Notes: generated by a model not told the origin, from the letters alone. A stretch of DNA of 64,000 nt from Symsagittifera roscoffensis (GCF_963678635.1 NC_087062.1:7054193-7118192), one strand, 5' to 3'; positions 20,791 through 33,730 are shown, numbered from the stretch's first letter. Translations and numbers: made by a program.

Positions 20791-23700
20791 TATCATACAT
20801 CATCAACTAACTAGGAAAAATTCGTTCTGACTTCGTACCCCTCCTAATTGAAGCTAAGCTGCTTATTTAACAATTTCCCTTAACTGGGAGGGGCCAACTT
20901 ACCGGCCCTATTTTCGACTTGCTAACTGATTTCAAGATTCCCTATTATTTCCTCATTGTCTACGTAATAGGGCCTTTTTGTACCGTTGCTACCGTTTGGT
21001 AGGGGTATAAGTGCTTTCCAAAAAAAATTATAACCGTGGAGGGTCTAATTTCAAAACCGCTAATTTTCTTGTTCATTTCCATGAATTTTTTTTTTTAACC
21101 CTCAAGCCTAGTTAATTTTTGATCTAGCGGTACCAAAATAAACTAGATTTGTCCAGTGGTGGTTCTTGAGTTCTAAGGCAAGACGTCTTTTGTCCAAAAT
21201 AAAAAAAAATCAAACTTAAGGTTCCGCCTAATTTTTTCTGCAATTCTTTTCCTATTGACCTAAAGTTTTTAATTTGCAGCTCAAAAGGCCCATACTGTTC
21301 CAATTAAAGGCAAAAGAGACAATCAAACACGTTTCAGCTGAAAAAATATGCAAAAATTTTTGCTATTTGGGCCCCATCGGATTGATGAATCCATTAAATC
21401 AAACATGTTAAGTCCGATTTCACTGGGAACAGGAAGGTTGTTGGCAAATAGGTTCTAAAACCTGTCTCTTCACTACTGTATGTTGTCTGAAACACAATTT
21501 TTGTCATTGCCAACTCGAAAATTTTAAACTTTTTATTTGCGGCGTTTTGTTTTTCCAAAAATCACGAAAAGTCGGATATCATTTTTCAATTGGTTCTATT
21601 AACATCCGCACTAAATTCAACCGGTTCCACTAGTTATATTAGTCAAATTGATATATAATTCACTAACTAAGCGCTTTTTTCCGTTTCGAAAAAGATGAAT
21701 ATCTTAAGAATCGCGTTTTGTCGGGATCAAAATATCACTATTTTGACAGTAAAAACCAGTCTGTTTGCGGTGTATTTGATTGATAAACGGTTCAGAACAT
21801 TTAATACAGTAGTATGATTTGTAGTACTAATAAGATTATACACCTCTGGGTCTGTTCAATATCCGTTTTCAGGTGTTTAACTCGGAAATTTGCAACTCGG
21901 TGGAGGGTCACTACAGTGCAGTCACTGTCAAGCCCCCCACAGATTGATATCGTTCTTTTTCTGCTAAAAAAGATACAAAACTTGTTAAGGATACCCAACA
22001 GTCGACTCTTGTTGTCCTTGAGATCGTTCCTGCTGCTCCTTGCACTGCTTGTCGGATAAGTCTTCGAACCCCAATCACTTGGCCCTTAAACAACCCTACA
22101 GTACATGCAGCAAAAATAGGCTAGAGTTTAGATCGTAAAGATCAGGGTTGATATCAATGCCTTTAACAACAATAAATCTAACAACAACAAACGGGAAGGT
22201 CGGATCAAGTTTTGTCTGGGGAGATGATTTATGCTGATTTTATACTTTTTTAAACTGTTTTGGGACTTTTTCGGTTATTTTTAGGTTTTTTGGTTTTTTC
22301 TTTGATACTATACTACTTCTTCTGGTGTCCGGTATGTCTTTATTTCTTTTTGGTCATATACCGCTCAGTTTAGTCATATATCAGGGGTACGTGAGTTTTC
22401 GGACTTAACAAAGAGAAAAAAGCTAAATCGGGGAATCCGGAAGGCTTCTGCGTTCCGAACCACCTTTCAGGCTTTTGGTTAAGGGCTTTGCTTAGAACAT
22501 CCGGGTAGCGCGGAGTGCTTTCGTTAAGGGGTTCGTCGATTCTGATTTTAAAAGAATAACAACCAGGAGCACCGTAAAAACGTATATGTAATATTCGCCC
22601 GGAAGTTCATACCGACGGAAAATAAAGCTAGTTCATGAAACGACTGGCTAGCGCCTAAACACAGCTTCACATGCTTTTAACTGTCTCTATGAATACCATT
22701 TCAGTAAATGGTTCAAAAAACATCGGACCAACAAAATTGTTATAACCTAAGGCTATCGGCCGAATCGCGCAAATTAATTAAGTAATCATTCAAATTAGTG
22801 AGCTCATGGCTGTGTCTCACGATTCTCAGACCACGAGGTCACTCCTAAAAGAAGGGCTACTACTCTTTTTTCACGTTACTATTCTTTTTGTTGAGTAGAT
22901 AAAATCATCAGGTCCATTGGAGATGGTTAAACTCTCTCCTTCAACTCCTAGAATTGCATACTCTGAAAATGAACTTGATGTTAATTTTTTTCAATTAAGG
23001 ACATTCCGGGAAGCTAAAAGCTTTCTAAAAAACTGTTTACAGCTCTTCTACGATACCCTTCCTCTATCCTGAATCCGGATGACGAGATGTTTTCTTCACA
23101 ACCGGGAAGGGTAGCAAAATCTCCTGTAAGCCCTACTGACTCTCTGCAATTGCTCTGTAACGACTCTAGGTGCACAATCATTACAACTCGGAACGCTCTT
23201 CTGCAAGTTTTGTCGGCTATACCTTCAATCTTTTACTTTCTAGATCCCATCGTGTTTTTATCCTTGAAGTCTGACTTATCGCTATTTTAGTTGTCACAGT
23301 AATAAAATTTATTATGTGTCAGGCACGCTTAATTCTAAAATTTAAAAATAGTAACGTTCAATTTGACAATTAACACTGCTAATTGTCCAAAACAGTCAAT
23401 CATCCTGCCAAATTGCTCCAAAAATTTTCATTGATGACATCAATGACATGAATTTTTCGAAGTCATTCTGGTCCAATGGCACATAATTTGTACAAGAGAT
23501 CCATCTAGAGTGGATAGCCCCTGTTTCTAAAATTAATCAGTACAAAAACAAAAATAATAATGGGTGAAATACTATCAAAAGTTCATAATTGTTTTTAAAT
23601 GAAATAAAATAATTGAAACTGGCATAAATTTAAAAGAAGTTTGCACATGAGTGGCACTGAAATTAAACTCTTAGGATAGACAGTGACAACCCTTGAAAAA

Positions 23701-23900
23701 TTCTTTTGGAAGTTTCTGTTTTTTTAAAAATTCTTTCTATTGTTAAAAAAGCAGATCGTTTTTACATTAAAGAGACGTTATTTTGTATTGTTATATTGTC
23801 AACTTAAAAAATACATACAACACAAACCATTCCATCAATGTTATTATCGAGTTGAGTAGGTTTTAATTGACAATTCTCTGGATGTTTTAAAATCAAATTA
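20791..23900. other. 3.1 kb with no recognisable gene
   Basis: I read both strands and see only short chance ORFs (the longest about 80 codons, near 21.8-22.1 kb and 23.1 kb) without motifs or consistent codon use. No tandem repeat stands out. The sequence may be old decayed transposon DNA. Confidence 0.4.
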
Positions 23901-23919
23901 GTTTGTTCATAAATATTTC

Positions 23920-24995
23920 CGTTGTATTTATATTGCTTTGATATGGCCAAATGCAACCTGTGCACGGACCGTTTCATGGTCCTTAAATGTCAAAAGACGA
24001 AACTCAGCAAGGTATCCTGAAGACCCACCACTTTTTGCGGAAACAATTCAGACACTAGTCAAAGAATTGGAGTCGAAAACTAATATCTGGTATTTAGATA
24101 ATGGGAATTTATCCAACGACTATAAGGTAGTACTTCGGGACCTTGAAAACATTCTGATATTGTGACAAATTTACGGACTGAGCTTGAACACTGAGAAGTG
24201 CGAACTTTGTTTTTTTGGGACCGACTTCGAGTACAAAGTATAATTTCATTTCACACAATTTTGAAAAATATGCCCCAAAATATAACGACATCTTATCACG
24301 AAATTCGTTTTGCAAGTTCACTAATGTGAAAATGGATGACAACCAATTTTTACAAGCAGTTCGCCCGATAGCCAAAGATTGCTTGGGCGTTTTTTCCGCT
24401 CCTTTACTAGCTTTACCCGCTTTCTTAGCCTCAGAAGTAGGAACGATAAATGCCTTAGTGGATGGAACCTATGATGATGCGCTTAAACGGTATGGCTCCG
24501 GAAAATGAAATCCCAAAAAATTGGAAAATGTCAATTTTTGGCAGCGAAATTGCAGACCTGGTTTCACGCTTGAATCAATGGACCTGAAAAGATTCAATGC
24601 GTTCTAAGATAGATTTGGATCCCAGTGGTTGAACGTACTTCCGCGCAAAAATTTAGGGTTAAAACTGTCGAACCAACAGCTCAGATTTGCCATAGGACTT
24701 CGATTAGGCTCAAAAAAATCAGGGAGATTCTCTACGCATTCAAACCAGAATGCCCTTATAAAGCAGAGTTTTTCTTCTACTCTCATTTTGTCTTTTTTAG
24801 AACCACGACACCACTACAGGACCGATCAGAAGCGACTGGACGGTTTGACGCTCGCTCGATGGGCTGTTGGTAAAGAGCTCCGGTGGGATGTAACGGTAGT
24901 AGACTCCTTAGCTCCCAGTAGGATTGGTGCCGGGTCTGTTTGGAACCCTGGTACGGCTGGCCCCAGAACAGAATTTGCGCAAGCTTTGTAAGAAC
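23920..24995 (+). pseudogene. reverse-transcriptase relic with possible endonuclease-like tail
   Basis: Fragments in several frames follow the order of an RT-encoding retroelement C-terminus. They include NIWYLDNGNLSNDYKVVLRD near 24085-24135 (RT motif C, with Asn at the second Asp position), then a GLSLNTEKCELCFFG-type segment, QFLQAVRPIAKDCLGVFSAP near 24344-24405, and LALPAFLASEVG. Finally FAIGLRLGS near 24680 and RLDGLTLARWAV...LRWDVTVVDSLAPS near 24835-24920. The last part has the D...WDxT spacing of PD-(D/E)XK-like nucleases, so the element may be a non-LTR type with a restriction-like endonuclease. At least three frame changes are seen. Confidence 0.6.
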
Positions 24996-25226
24996 ATAAA
25001 CATATGCAATGAGGAACCCAGAGCAGGCAGCGTTTTAAAACAGATTCTCCTCGGCAATACAGATTGCGAACGCCGCTTGCGTACTGGGAACAATAAATGA
25101 CAAATTCAAGGTTTTTGACTGGAATACTTGATATTACGGACAAAAATATTGCAAATAGTTGGTTGGCGGCTGATTTTGGTGATTACAAATTATTAAATTA
25201 TCATAAGAAGTATAGCTGCAGTTGTT

Positions 25227-25565
25227 TTGTCGTCTAAAGGGATGGTTTCGTGGTTGCTTCTAAAACATCCCTACCTCTATGTTTTCTCAGAAATGTATAG
25301 CGCCAAATCAATAATGATAAAAAATTTTCACCTGCTAAATTCCATTCTTGCTGAGTATTCCAACGACTTAGTAAGGAAAGAGGACGATAAACTTTACCGA
25401 GTTATATCGAGAGATGACAACCATATTCTTTCAAGTATAATTCCATCTCGATCAGAGTATTGCGAAGTAAAATTGAGAGCGCGAAACCCAGTCGGCAACT
25501 ATCTGATGAAAGAAAAATATATGCGGCATTTCCCTGACAGGTTCTTGAGAAACTACAATTTGTAA
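25227..25565 (+). CDS. unrecognised ORF, 112 codons
   Basis: An open frame reading LLKHPYLYVFSEMYSAKSIM, then DDKLYRVISRDDNHILSSII and ending MRHFPDRFLRNYNL. It has moderately good amino-acid balance but no domain I recognise. It follows the RT relic by about 230 bp in the same orientation and could be an unrelated exon, a decayed part of that element, or chance. An in-frame ATG is available only after several upstream stops. Confidence 0.25.
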   Translation: MSSKGMVSWLLLKHPYLYVFSEMYSAKSIMIKNFHLLNSILAEYSNDLVRKEDDKLYRVISRDDNHILSSIIPSRSEYCEVKLRARNPVGNYLMKEKYMRHFPDRFLRNYNL

Positions 25566-26200
25566 ATGTATTTGTTAATCAGTTGTACTTCGCTGATTTC
25601 AATTAAGATTTATTTATTTATTTAATTTTTTTCCTGCCTTTGTTTTTTTTTGCGTTTTCGACTTTAATGCATTTCACGTTATAATTTGCTTGTGATTAGC
25701 ATTTTATAGTTTTGCTTGTTCCAATCATGATGTTCTAAGAAAAAGCTGAAAACAGTGTTGGAATATTTTTAAGGATAATCAGAAGGTCAAAGTTATAGTA
25801 ATCGAGGTTACAGTCAGGTGTCGCTTCATCACATATACCAGTTATAATCCTAGGAATTTTCTGGATAAGGAAGTGTTAATAATAAAAAAGGAGATGATTA
25901 GAGTTGACGTTCAAAATAAAACTCGATACAAGTTGCGTTTCTTGAATATAAACTCGCAGGTATTGGATGTTTTCATGTACCATTGTCCCTCGAAAATAAA
26001 AATTTAATTCCTATTTTGTCTTAATATCGTGAAAGCTCAAATGTTATTGTGAAAGCCTGATAAAGTCTCAAATTAAATGAATCGTGGCTAAATTTTGGGG
26101 TGCTAGCCCTTTTCGAGCCTAAAGGAAAGACAAGATCCGAAATTTTTAATCGATTCAATCATTTTTTTAAGGATAATGTGAAAAGAGAATAATTGCGACA
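25566..26200. other. 5' flank of the RhoGEF gene
   Basis: AT-rich, no ORF of note. The run ATTTTTTTAAG at about 26160-26172 just before the coding ATG at 26201 could be a splice acceptor for a 5' non-coding exon. I cannot identify a promoter with confidence. Confidence 0.3.
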
Positions 26201-29200
26201 ATGTCGACAGGTGGTTATTTATCCAGAAGGAGGTCTGGAATTTTTGCTTCGTTTATGTCCCAATCAGGTGCAGAAACTGCAGATTTACAAAAAATAGAGG
26301 TTTCCAAGGATGAAAAAGGTTACGGTTTCCAAGTGTCTGGGGAATATCCTGCTCATGTCGTAAAAGTAAGACAAGGGTCGATTGCTCAGAAAAATGGCTT
26401 GGAAGCAAACGACATAGTTGTTACTATAGACAATGAAAACGTTACAAATATGTCTCATGATCATATAGTGAATCGGATTCGGCAGCGGGAATCGTTTAGT
26501 TTGCTAGTTCAGAAGAGAAGCAATACATCGCATAAACAGAAAACACTTTCTCATCCTATTGCGTTTTCACAAAACGATGAGATCGCGCGACTTGGTGGAT
26601 ATGATATAACATGTAACATGATTACATCCGAGTACAAACGCTTGGTTGAATTTCGAGAGCAGTCAAACGATCCAAGTCTACCCGATACAGAAAAGGCGAA
26701 ACTGAAAAGCTTGATTAACACTTCGCAACAAATCATTCAAAATTTACAGAGAAAAATCCCAGAAAGCTATTTCAAGCGAATGAGCCTGGATGCCAGTCTG
26801 CTCAGTGATTCAGACCAAACAGATTCGTACAAAATACCCGAAGACAAATCAATTACGCGTCTATCAGATGCCGAAGCTGAGCCAGATGAAACAAGTACTC
26901 CGAGAAAACTTGTTCAGAGGCGCTCAAGTGTGAACGAAAGGATTGCCAGGACTCATTCAATTGCCCAAGACGTTATCGCCAACTTCAGATCTCTTCGTAA
27001 GCAGCAGTACAACCCGAAACTTTCCCAATATGGCTCTTTGCAGAGCTTAGCAGGCCCTGAGATGCTTTCTGAGAGACGGAGGAATCTTTCGAAGAAAAAT
27101 ACCATCAGCGATTCGAATTTGAATCAGCAGCTCGATGCTGAACACCAGCCAGTAAAGCCCTTAGCCGTCGAAACTAATCATTTGGCTGCATCACCTTTCC
27201 CAAGGAACAGGTCAAACTCCAAAAATCAAATGGAAATAGTTACCTCCTGTTTAAGCTTCACAGTGAACCCTCAATCAGTGACTATATTCCTGCGTCATCT
27301 GCTCACGTTTGTTTGTTGCGAAGAACACCCACAGCCAAGCTCTGAAAGCATGTTAGAAACAGTTAAAGAGCTGTTTTTCATGACATTTGTCGATGGAATT
27401 GAAAACAAAAAAGAAGAAGAATTCCATAAGTATTTCTCGACTATCATCCGAGTCTTTTGCCTTGACACTTCTCCGCTTTATCTGAACTGTTTTAGAGAAG
27501 CGTCACTAGCTATTACATTGCAAGGAAACAGTCTAGACCTTGTGTTTTCTCCCCTGTGTCATAACAGCATCCAAACCCACGCAGAGGAGATGATCTCTCT
27601 GTTCCCGACATTAATTAGAGACATCTCGAACAGAGTGAAAGCAGACATCGAAATGGAATTGAACAAACTGATCCCCCTTATAGAAATGTCAAAATGCAGC
27701 CTGTTTACGGAAACTGTCAAACAGTATTTGGGGGATAGTATAGTTACCTTTCTGAAGCTCAATAAAAAGCGCTACAAGGATAACACGGCCATTTTAAAGA
27801 GACACAAGGCTAGCTACGCGAACCTGTTTGGGAAGAAAGCTCATAGCATCAATTCGAACAAGAGCCTAAAAGAAAGTAAAAGTGGTCATATGTTCCAGTC
27901 GGTTGCGGGTGCAACGAATGTACATCTAAATGCAGCCAGTGATTTCAAGTGTGCAAGTTGCTTTAAAACAACAGTTGCTGGTAAGTCAAATGTCATTTGC
28001 TATATCAATACCATTTATTGGAACTTCAACTTGTTACTTATTTTGGAATTAAGACTTCTTTGCACGTTAATTTAAGCTCCTTTGTATAAACGTCGGATTT
28101 CTGCCTACAAACTTTTGTTGTATATTTGGCACCAGTAATCAGTGATTACTATCCGCTGTCCGAAATGTTGAGCAAAATGGCAGTTCACGTTATTTATTAT
28201 TCCCCAGCGGCTGATGGATTACGGTGTATTTTTTTACAAAGTATTTTATATTGTCTATACGTTGAACTTGTGATGTAAATAGCGACAATTCGGCGGTCCC
28301 AATATACCCATGCGAGTTAATTTATGCTAGTTGATAACACCATCCATAAAAGATGTTATCCGTTGTATAGCAAGCTAATACGCCACATATTGTGGTTAAC
28401 TGTGCAAAGTTGAAATAAGAAGGACAACATTTGATCTCATTTCATCTCAGTTCAGACAGACCTCATTTGTTTTGTGATTGTTTATATTCTTGTACAGTTA
28501 AACAATAAAATTATGTCTCTTATTACAACATTTAGCTTCTACTTTTTTAAATGGTAAGAATCATATTTTAGATTTCTCAGTCTGTTTTGCGAATTATGAA
28601 TTGCGATTTGCGATCATATTAAGCTAGATATTAAACGAAAGAATAGCGACAAAACGAAACCATGCATCAATTTATCGTAGCAAATAAGATACCAGTCGTG
28701 ATTTTATTGAGCCATGTAGTAATTTAACAAGTTTCTCTTAAATTTTCCAATAAACTTGGCTTCAATTTGATTTATGGGAAATTAACTGTTAAGAAAATCT
28801 CAAAACGTTGTGACCGATTAGTTGAATTGTATGCAGGGCCATTGCAGAAACTTTTGGCCTTCGATTTCTAAAAACTTGGAATGAAGCAGTGAATTGTGCG
28901 ACATCGTCTTCTCTTAAGGAATACCGTCTTCTCTTAAATAATATCGTCTTCTCTTAAGAAATATTGTCTTCTTTTAAGGAATATCGTCTTCTCTTAAGGA
29001 ATATCGTCTCCTCTTCACTAATAGGTGCGCGTTTTAGGCCAGCCACTAAACCGATGCGTGTCGTGTGGAGTGATCGTCCATGCCACCTGTGCCGCTAACT
29101 TCCCGGTCGCCTGCTCTTCAATGACCCCTGTAACACCGAATGGAACCAAACACAGTCCCTCGATACACGAGAACGAAGGATTTCCGGGCGCGTTCTCGCC

Positions 29201-32174
29201 TCCGAAGGTCGGATCAGACGAGACAGACTCAATCACTTCTTCGGCGACAACGTCATCGGCAGTACGAGGTCATTCTAGAGAGAACTCCTCTGTAAGTCTT
29301 GGCCAAGTCGCAGAGGACCCGACGATGGCAGAGTCAGCACTGCCGCTTAATCAGCCTCATTCGCTACCGCCCAGTGGGACGTCAGCGAACAATGCGGTAA
29401 AGAGAACGGTGAGCATGAAGAATGAAAACGAAACTAGACATCGAAAGCCAAGCATCTCGCCACGAAATGCGAGCGATCCATGCCATCATTTAGTGAATGA
29501 AGTGAATGTGTCGCAAGGCGCCAAAGTGAATTCCGGGGAGTCCAATGAAGATTTCTCCACGTCCGATATGTCGTCGTCGAATTTGTCACGGACATCCCTC
29601 GATTCATATTTGGAACGAATTGATCCAAAAGTCAGGGAGCTCCTGGATGTTGTGAATTGGAATCACTCGTCGTTCTTAGCGACTGACAATTTCAAAACAA
29701 TCGACCAGCTTGCCACTAAGGAAGTCCACAAGTCGTTGAAGAAAGAGGAGCGAAACCAGCAGAACATTTTACACGAGTTCCTCAACAGTGAGAAGAAACA
29801 GACGTACAATTTGAAGATGATAATTTCAGTGTTTGAAACGGTGCTCAAGCAGAACAACAACGCCGCGTCAGTTGGGTTTCCAGCCATTGAGAAACTGATC
29901 GATTTCCATTTTTCATTCTATCTCAAAATCTTGAGCTGTATCAACTCAGACATGTTAATCAAAAATGTGGGAGAAGTGTTCATCGAAGTGTTCGACAGTC
30001 CAGAATACTGCGATAAGTTTGTGGACTACTACAGCTGGACTAAGCGCCAGTCATTCAGATCAGAGAAAATAAAAGTGTTAGAGATTGAAAATAGAGCCAA
30101 ACTTGAGAAGCGGACGCTGCAGGACCTGGTTGCGTCCGAGGTCCAAAGAGCGACCAAGTACAAGTTACTGATGGAAGGCGTCCTCAAGTACTCGAACCAG
30201 TGCAAAGCCAGCGAAAAAGAGTATCTGAATCGTGCCTTGAAAATTGTGACCAAATTGATATCTGATGTGAATGACAAAAAAGGCTTCGAAGATTTCAAGT
30301 TCCTGCTTTCGAAGTTGGACCGAAGTGAAGTCGACAAAGATCCCGTGTTTAGAAGCGATGAATGGAAGGATTATGGAATTAACTCGAAGGAGATTGATTT
30401 TACCCAGCAGCCACATCAGGCATATACACAGAGTTTTGCTCTGATTAAATTCATGCATAAGCCAAAACAGCAGAAGAGTGACACAAAGCAGGCACAGCAA
30501 CAGCCGCCGCAGCAGCTGAAAATATTCAGCAACTATCTAGTTATTTTGTTTCCCAATTATTTAATTTTAATTGAAAGGGACCCGCATTCAGAAAAGCTGA
30601 CATGGAAACGGTACCTGGATGCAGATAAGACTTTGCTGAGTATAATTCCGACACATACCATTATTCACGCGACCACAGATTCCTCACGACCACTACGTAG
30701 TGACCAAACTGACCTGGTGACCCATCAGGAGTACAACTTCACTTGTGTGTGTCCTTCTATGCAACTGATAGTGTTCCTATCAACGTCAGATGAGACGAAA
30801 AAGTGGAAGGCTTTATGGGGCGAGTGTCTGAAAAATAATTTTAAAAGGCAAACGTCCAAACACCCTCCAGCGTCGATTAAGATGAATAAAAGTCGCAGTT
30901 CGGATCCAGAGATAACAGACCCCTCCACGTTCAATTTCGAATCCCCGGTTACCTACTCTATTGATGATCCAACGACAGCCGAAGAGTACGTTGACAAAGA
31001 AAATGATCAACGATCAATAGACGAAAAAATGAAGCGAATTTCAGAGCTGAGAGATCAAACAATTGATTTGTTGAAGCAGTCTTTTGATCTGGCCCGAGAG
31101 ATCTACGACCCGGAAAACACACTGCAACGTGAAAACCTGAGCGAATGCCACGACCTTATTTTTACAGAACAAATGCTAAGTCTGGTGGATAAAGATCTCT
31201 GGCTTCGAAGTTTCGACACGCCGATTTCCAGTCTGAACGGACACCTTGACGCTCCAGATGCGGTTTCTATGAACAGAGTGGAGTTCTTTATTAGCGGAAA
31301 AGAGGGTGATTCGAAGACTTTAACCGCTGAAACTGCCGAAGAAGACGGCGTTGCTGTTTCGGAAGTGAAAGGCCAACTGAAGATTTTCTCAGATCAGAGC
31401 GAAGAAGCAAACGAAGTTCATTTGCAGCAACCAGGAACGGAGGATTTGAGACTGCATACGGAAAGACTGGATCAAAAATTGAGAGTCCTGGACAGTCAGT
31501 TGAGCTCGGCGGAAAGTCAAGGCGACGCGGAACCATCGTCGGCAAATGGATCACAGGATTTTTTCGGAATCTGTGAAAACGACGACGATGATTCGAAAGT
31601 TGCAGCCAATGAAGAAGTGAGAAGTTCGAACGTTGTTGGCGATTCGAGCAGATCGGATCAATATTCAGTGGAACTGACAGAATCTGCTAATTTAGTCAGC
31701 GAGTCAAATACAGACGATTTCACCGAGAATTATGTTGATGATGTGACTGATGTTTCGTCGTTGCCAGACACAAGCGAAGCGAACACCGGGTTTTCAATGA
31801 TAGAGCCGACAACAACCGAAGGAGAGATGCCAGTAGTCGATGGAGCCGAAGAGGATGACTCATTTCAAGTGACGTCATTAGGCGAGACAGAGACAAAGGA
31901 AACAATGATTGAAAGTTCCCAACTTGATAACGAAAAACAAAATGAAATTAATGACATGGAGAAAAGTAATAGCACAGATGAAAATACAGCAGCTGAGTCT
32001 GAGAAAGACGAGGACTCAAAAAAGGAAGAAGTTTCGGGATCTCCGGCAGTCGAGGAGTTATCTTTAACTGAGTCTGGCCACCCTGAAAAGAGCTCGGAGT
32101 TCGATAATGTTGACATCGACCAACCTGCAAACGTCTCAGAAAATGTTGCCGCGGTCGACCTGCAGCATTCTTAA
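26201..32174 (+). CDS. PDZ-RGS-C1-DH-PH Rho guanine-nucleotide exchange factor (RhoGEF2/ARHGEF11-12 type), two exons
   Basis: Exchange factors of this family couple G-alpha-12/13 signals to Rho GTPase activation and actomyosin contraction. Exons 26201-27980 and 29038-32174 join in phase 1 across a GTAAGT...TTTTAG intron, giving 1,638 residues. Domains: PDZ about 29-105 (binding loop GYGFQVSG); long Ser-rich linker; divergent RGS-like helical region about 340-550; complete C1 zinc finger with ligands H575, C584, C587, C600, C603, H608, C611 and C619; DH about 834-1025 (QQNILHEFLNSEKK); PH about 1085-1195 (LKIFSNYLVILFPNYLILIE); acidic Ser/Glu-rich tail to the end. The intron splits the C1 domain between its second and third cysteines. 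C1 beside RGS and DH is the arrangement of fly RhoGEF2 and nematode RHGF-1; the vertebrate orthologues lack C1. I see no break. The RGS call rests mainly on domain order. Confidence 0.93.
27981..29037 (+). other. RhoGEF intron
   Basis: 1,057-bp GT-AG intron: donor GCTG|GTAAGT at 27981, acceptor TTTTAG ending at 29037. The acceptor choice is fixed because only it restores the C1 zinc-ligand spacing and the reading frame; the AG at 29023-29024 would not. Apart from the minisatellite at its 3' end, it contains no recognisable feature. Confidence 0.85.
28901..29020 (+). repeat. six 20-bp repeats at the 3' end of the RhoGEF intron
   Basis: Exactly 20-bp units start at 28901, 28921, 28941, 28961, 28981 and 29001, with consensus ATATCGTCTTCTCTTAAGGA; the last unit is diverged. 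Each unit holds a pyrimidine tract ending in TTAAG, resembling a 3' splice site. The array stops 17 bp before the true acceptor at 29037 and probably supplies its polypyrimidine tract. Confidence 0.9.
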
Positions 32175-32594
32175 GTTAGCAAAATTAAAAATTCGAAGCT
32201 GATTAATTTAGCAAGTGGACGCAGGTCAAGATATGTTAAGAAGGCACTCTAGAAGAAGATTTGAGGCTGTTTCTTGATGGACTCATCAGACAATCAAATC
32301 AAGGTCTAGAGACGTTGAATTTTCAAACACGATTTCAATGATTTTTTTTTTATTTATTGCGTTGATTAGAGTTACAATTATCAAATATTTGATTATAAAT
32401 GCGGAAGTTGGAATAATTTGATACAAGTTTAAGCTGAAAGCAGATATTAGATTTTCATTTTGGAAGTAGTTGCATGTTTTTTTCTCCTTGTTTTGCAATG
32501 TTGATCTTCCCATAAATTGTTAATAGTGTTTTTCTGTCCAGGCTGCTGAATTGATCGTGACTGCATATCTGATGCTGTTTTTTCATTAACCAAA

Positions 32595-32717
32595 AATAAA
32601 TATCAGTAACCCTATTTTTGGAATTCATTTCAAAGTCATCTAGTGAGAAATCCCATAGTCGGTATTGGTACGATTCTAGATTCTAATTTGTATGCTATCT
32701 CATATATTTCCAATAAA
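32595..32717 (+). terminator. candidate poly(A) signals of RhoGEF
   Basis: AATAAA occurs at 32595-32600 and 32712-32717, about 420 and 540 bp after the stop codon. In such AT-rich DNA chance hexamers are expected, so the call is tentative. Confidence 0.4.
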
Positions 32718-33057
32718 ACTTCAAAATATTGTTACTTCAATCAGAAATATTCGAGCAAGTGGCGCTTGAGAGAAATAACAGTATTTGACAACTAATTCGC
32801 TTAAATATTTAACTTTCTATGATGTAAATTGACTATCTGTCTAATTACGAAGTCGCTCTAAGTTAAACGATCTCTTTGCCACCAACTAAACTATCTATTC
32901 TTGCGGTTTCTTGCTTCAATTTAATTTATAAACTTATAAATAGAAGATACTACTGATTACTCTCCATAACAACACAGCACCCGAAGAGTGGTTTATTAGA
33001 TTAGTGAGATGATTTTTGTTGAATAATAACTATTGAACAATGGTTTAATTGGTTTGC
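32718..33057. other. AT-rich intergenic sequence
   Basis: No ORF, repeat or RNA gene was seen. Confidence 0.3.
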
Positions 33058-33370
33058 TCAATTTACATCTTGGATTGACCTGACCTTTTTTTGATAGAAA
33101 TCGCAAGTAATTTTATTAGAAAAATGACACGGAAGAATTGCTCTTGTAAATTTGGTTTTGATGTGATCTACGATCTTTGCAGTTTGAAACATTTTTCTAT
33201 CTAAATCTTCAGTTCCAAATGCAACTTTTTGAAAGTATAAGCTTCTCGAAAATACCGTATAGGCGCTCTTTGGAAGGTTCAGTAAAAAAAAATGAGGGTC
33301 GTGTTCCATCAAGCTTAGAATTTTGACGCGGTTAGAAGAACTTCGCTCAACAAAATATCTGTCTAGAACA

Positions 33371-33730
33371 TGGGGCGGATCTAGGATTTTCAAAAAAAAT
33401 TCGCAAATTTTGTTGACCTTGTTTTTAGGTCGACAAAATAGATTTTCTGAACTCTCCCAAACCACTATAAATACCCCATTTTGATCGAATTTTTTACGTC
33501 GCAGGCAAGTTTTTGAAAAACAGGCCAAAAAGGCGTTTTTAGTCCCTTTTTGGAAATTTTTGACCAAAGAATTGCGCTTTTTCGGCGCGCGCTCCTCAAA
33601 ATTAGTAAATATTGGCGCCTTTAGAAATTTTTTAGGGTCCGTCACCAAAAATGGATATCTCAAAATAGTACAAAAGGGGGACTCTATGGGTCGGCAGAAC
33701 CACCCCCCACCCCCTAAATCCGTTACTGGT
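33371..33730. repeat. dispersed repeat, related in reverse to 57.38-57.46 kb
   Basis: The reverse complement of about 33371-33460 matches 57376-57455 over most of its length (CTGGGAGAG.TC.GAAAATC, CCGACCTAA..AGGTCGACAAAATTT, AAAATCC). It begins with GGGGCGGATCTAGGATTTTC and the region ends in CACCCCCTAAATCCG, so its ends are roughly inverted. A 201-codon minus-strand ORF (33663-33058) overlaps it and has no recognisable domain; I treat that ORF as repeat-derived. Confidence 0.6.

Noticed and set aside
20435-20806. Minus-strand 123-codon repetitive ORF
   Set aside because: It arises from the degenerate GC-rich repeat and has no protein-like features.
29023-29024. Alternative AG acceptor for the RhoGEF intron
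   Set aside because: Using it breaks the phase-1 junction and the zinc-ligand spacing of C1; the AG at 29036-29037 fits both.
33058-33663. Minus-strand ORF of 201 codons
   Set aside because: It overlaps a dispersed repeat related to 57.4 kb, has no domain and is Lys/Phe-rich like other AT-rich chance frames.
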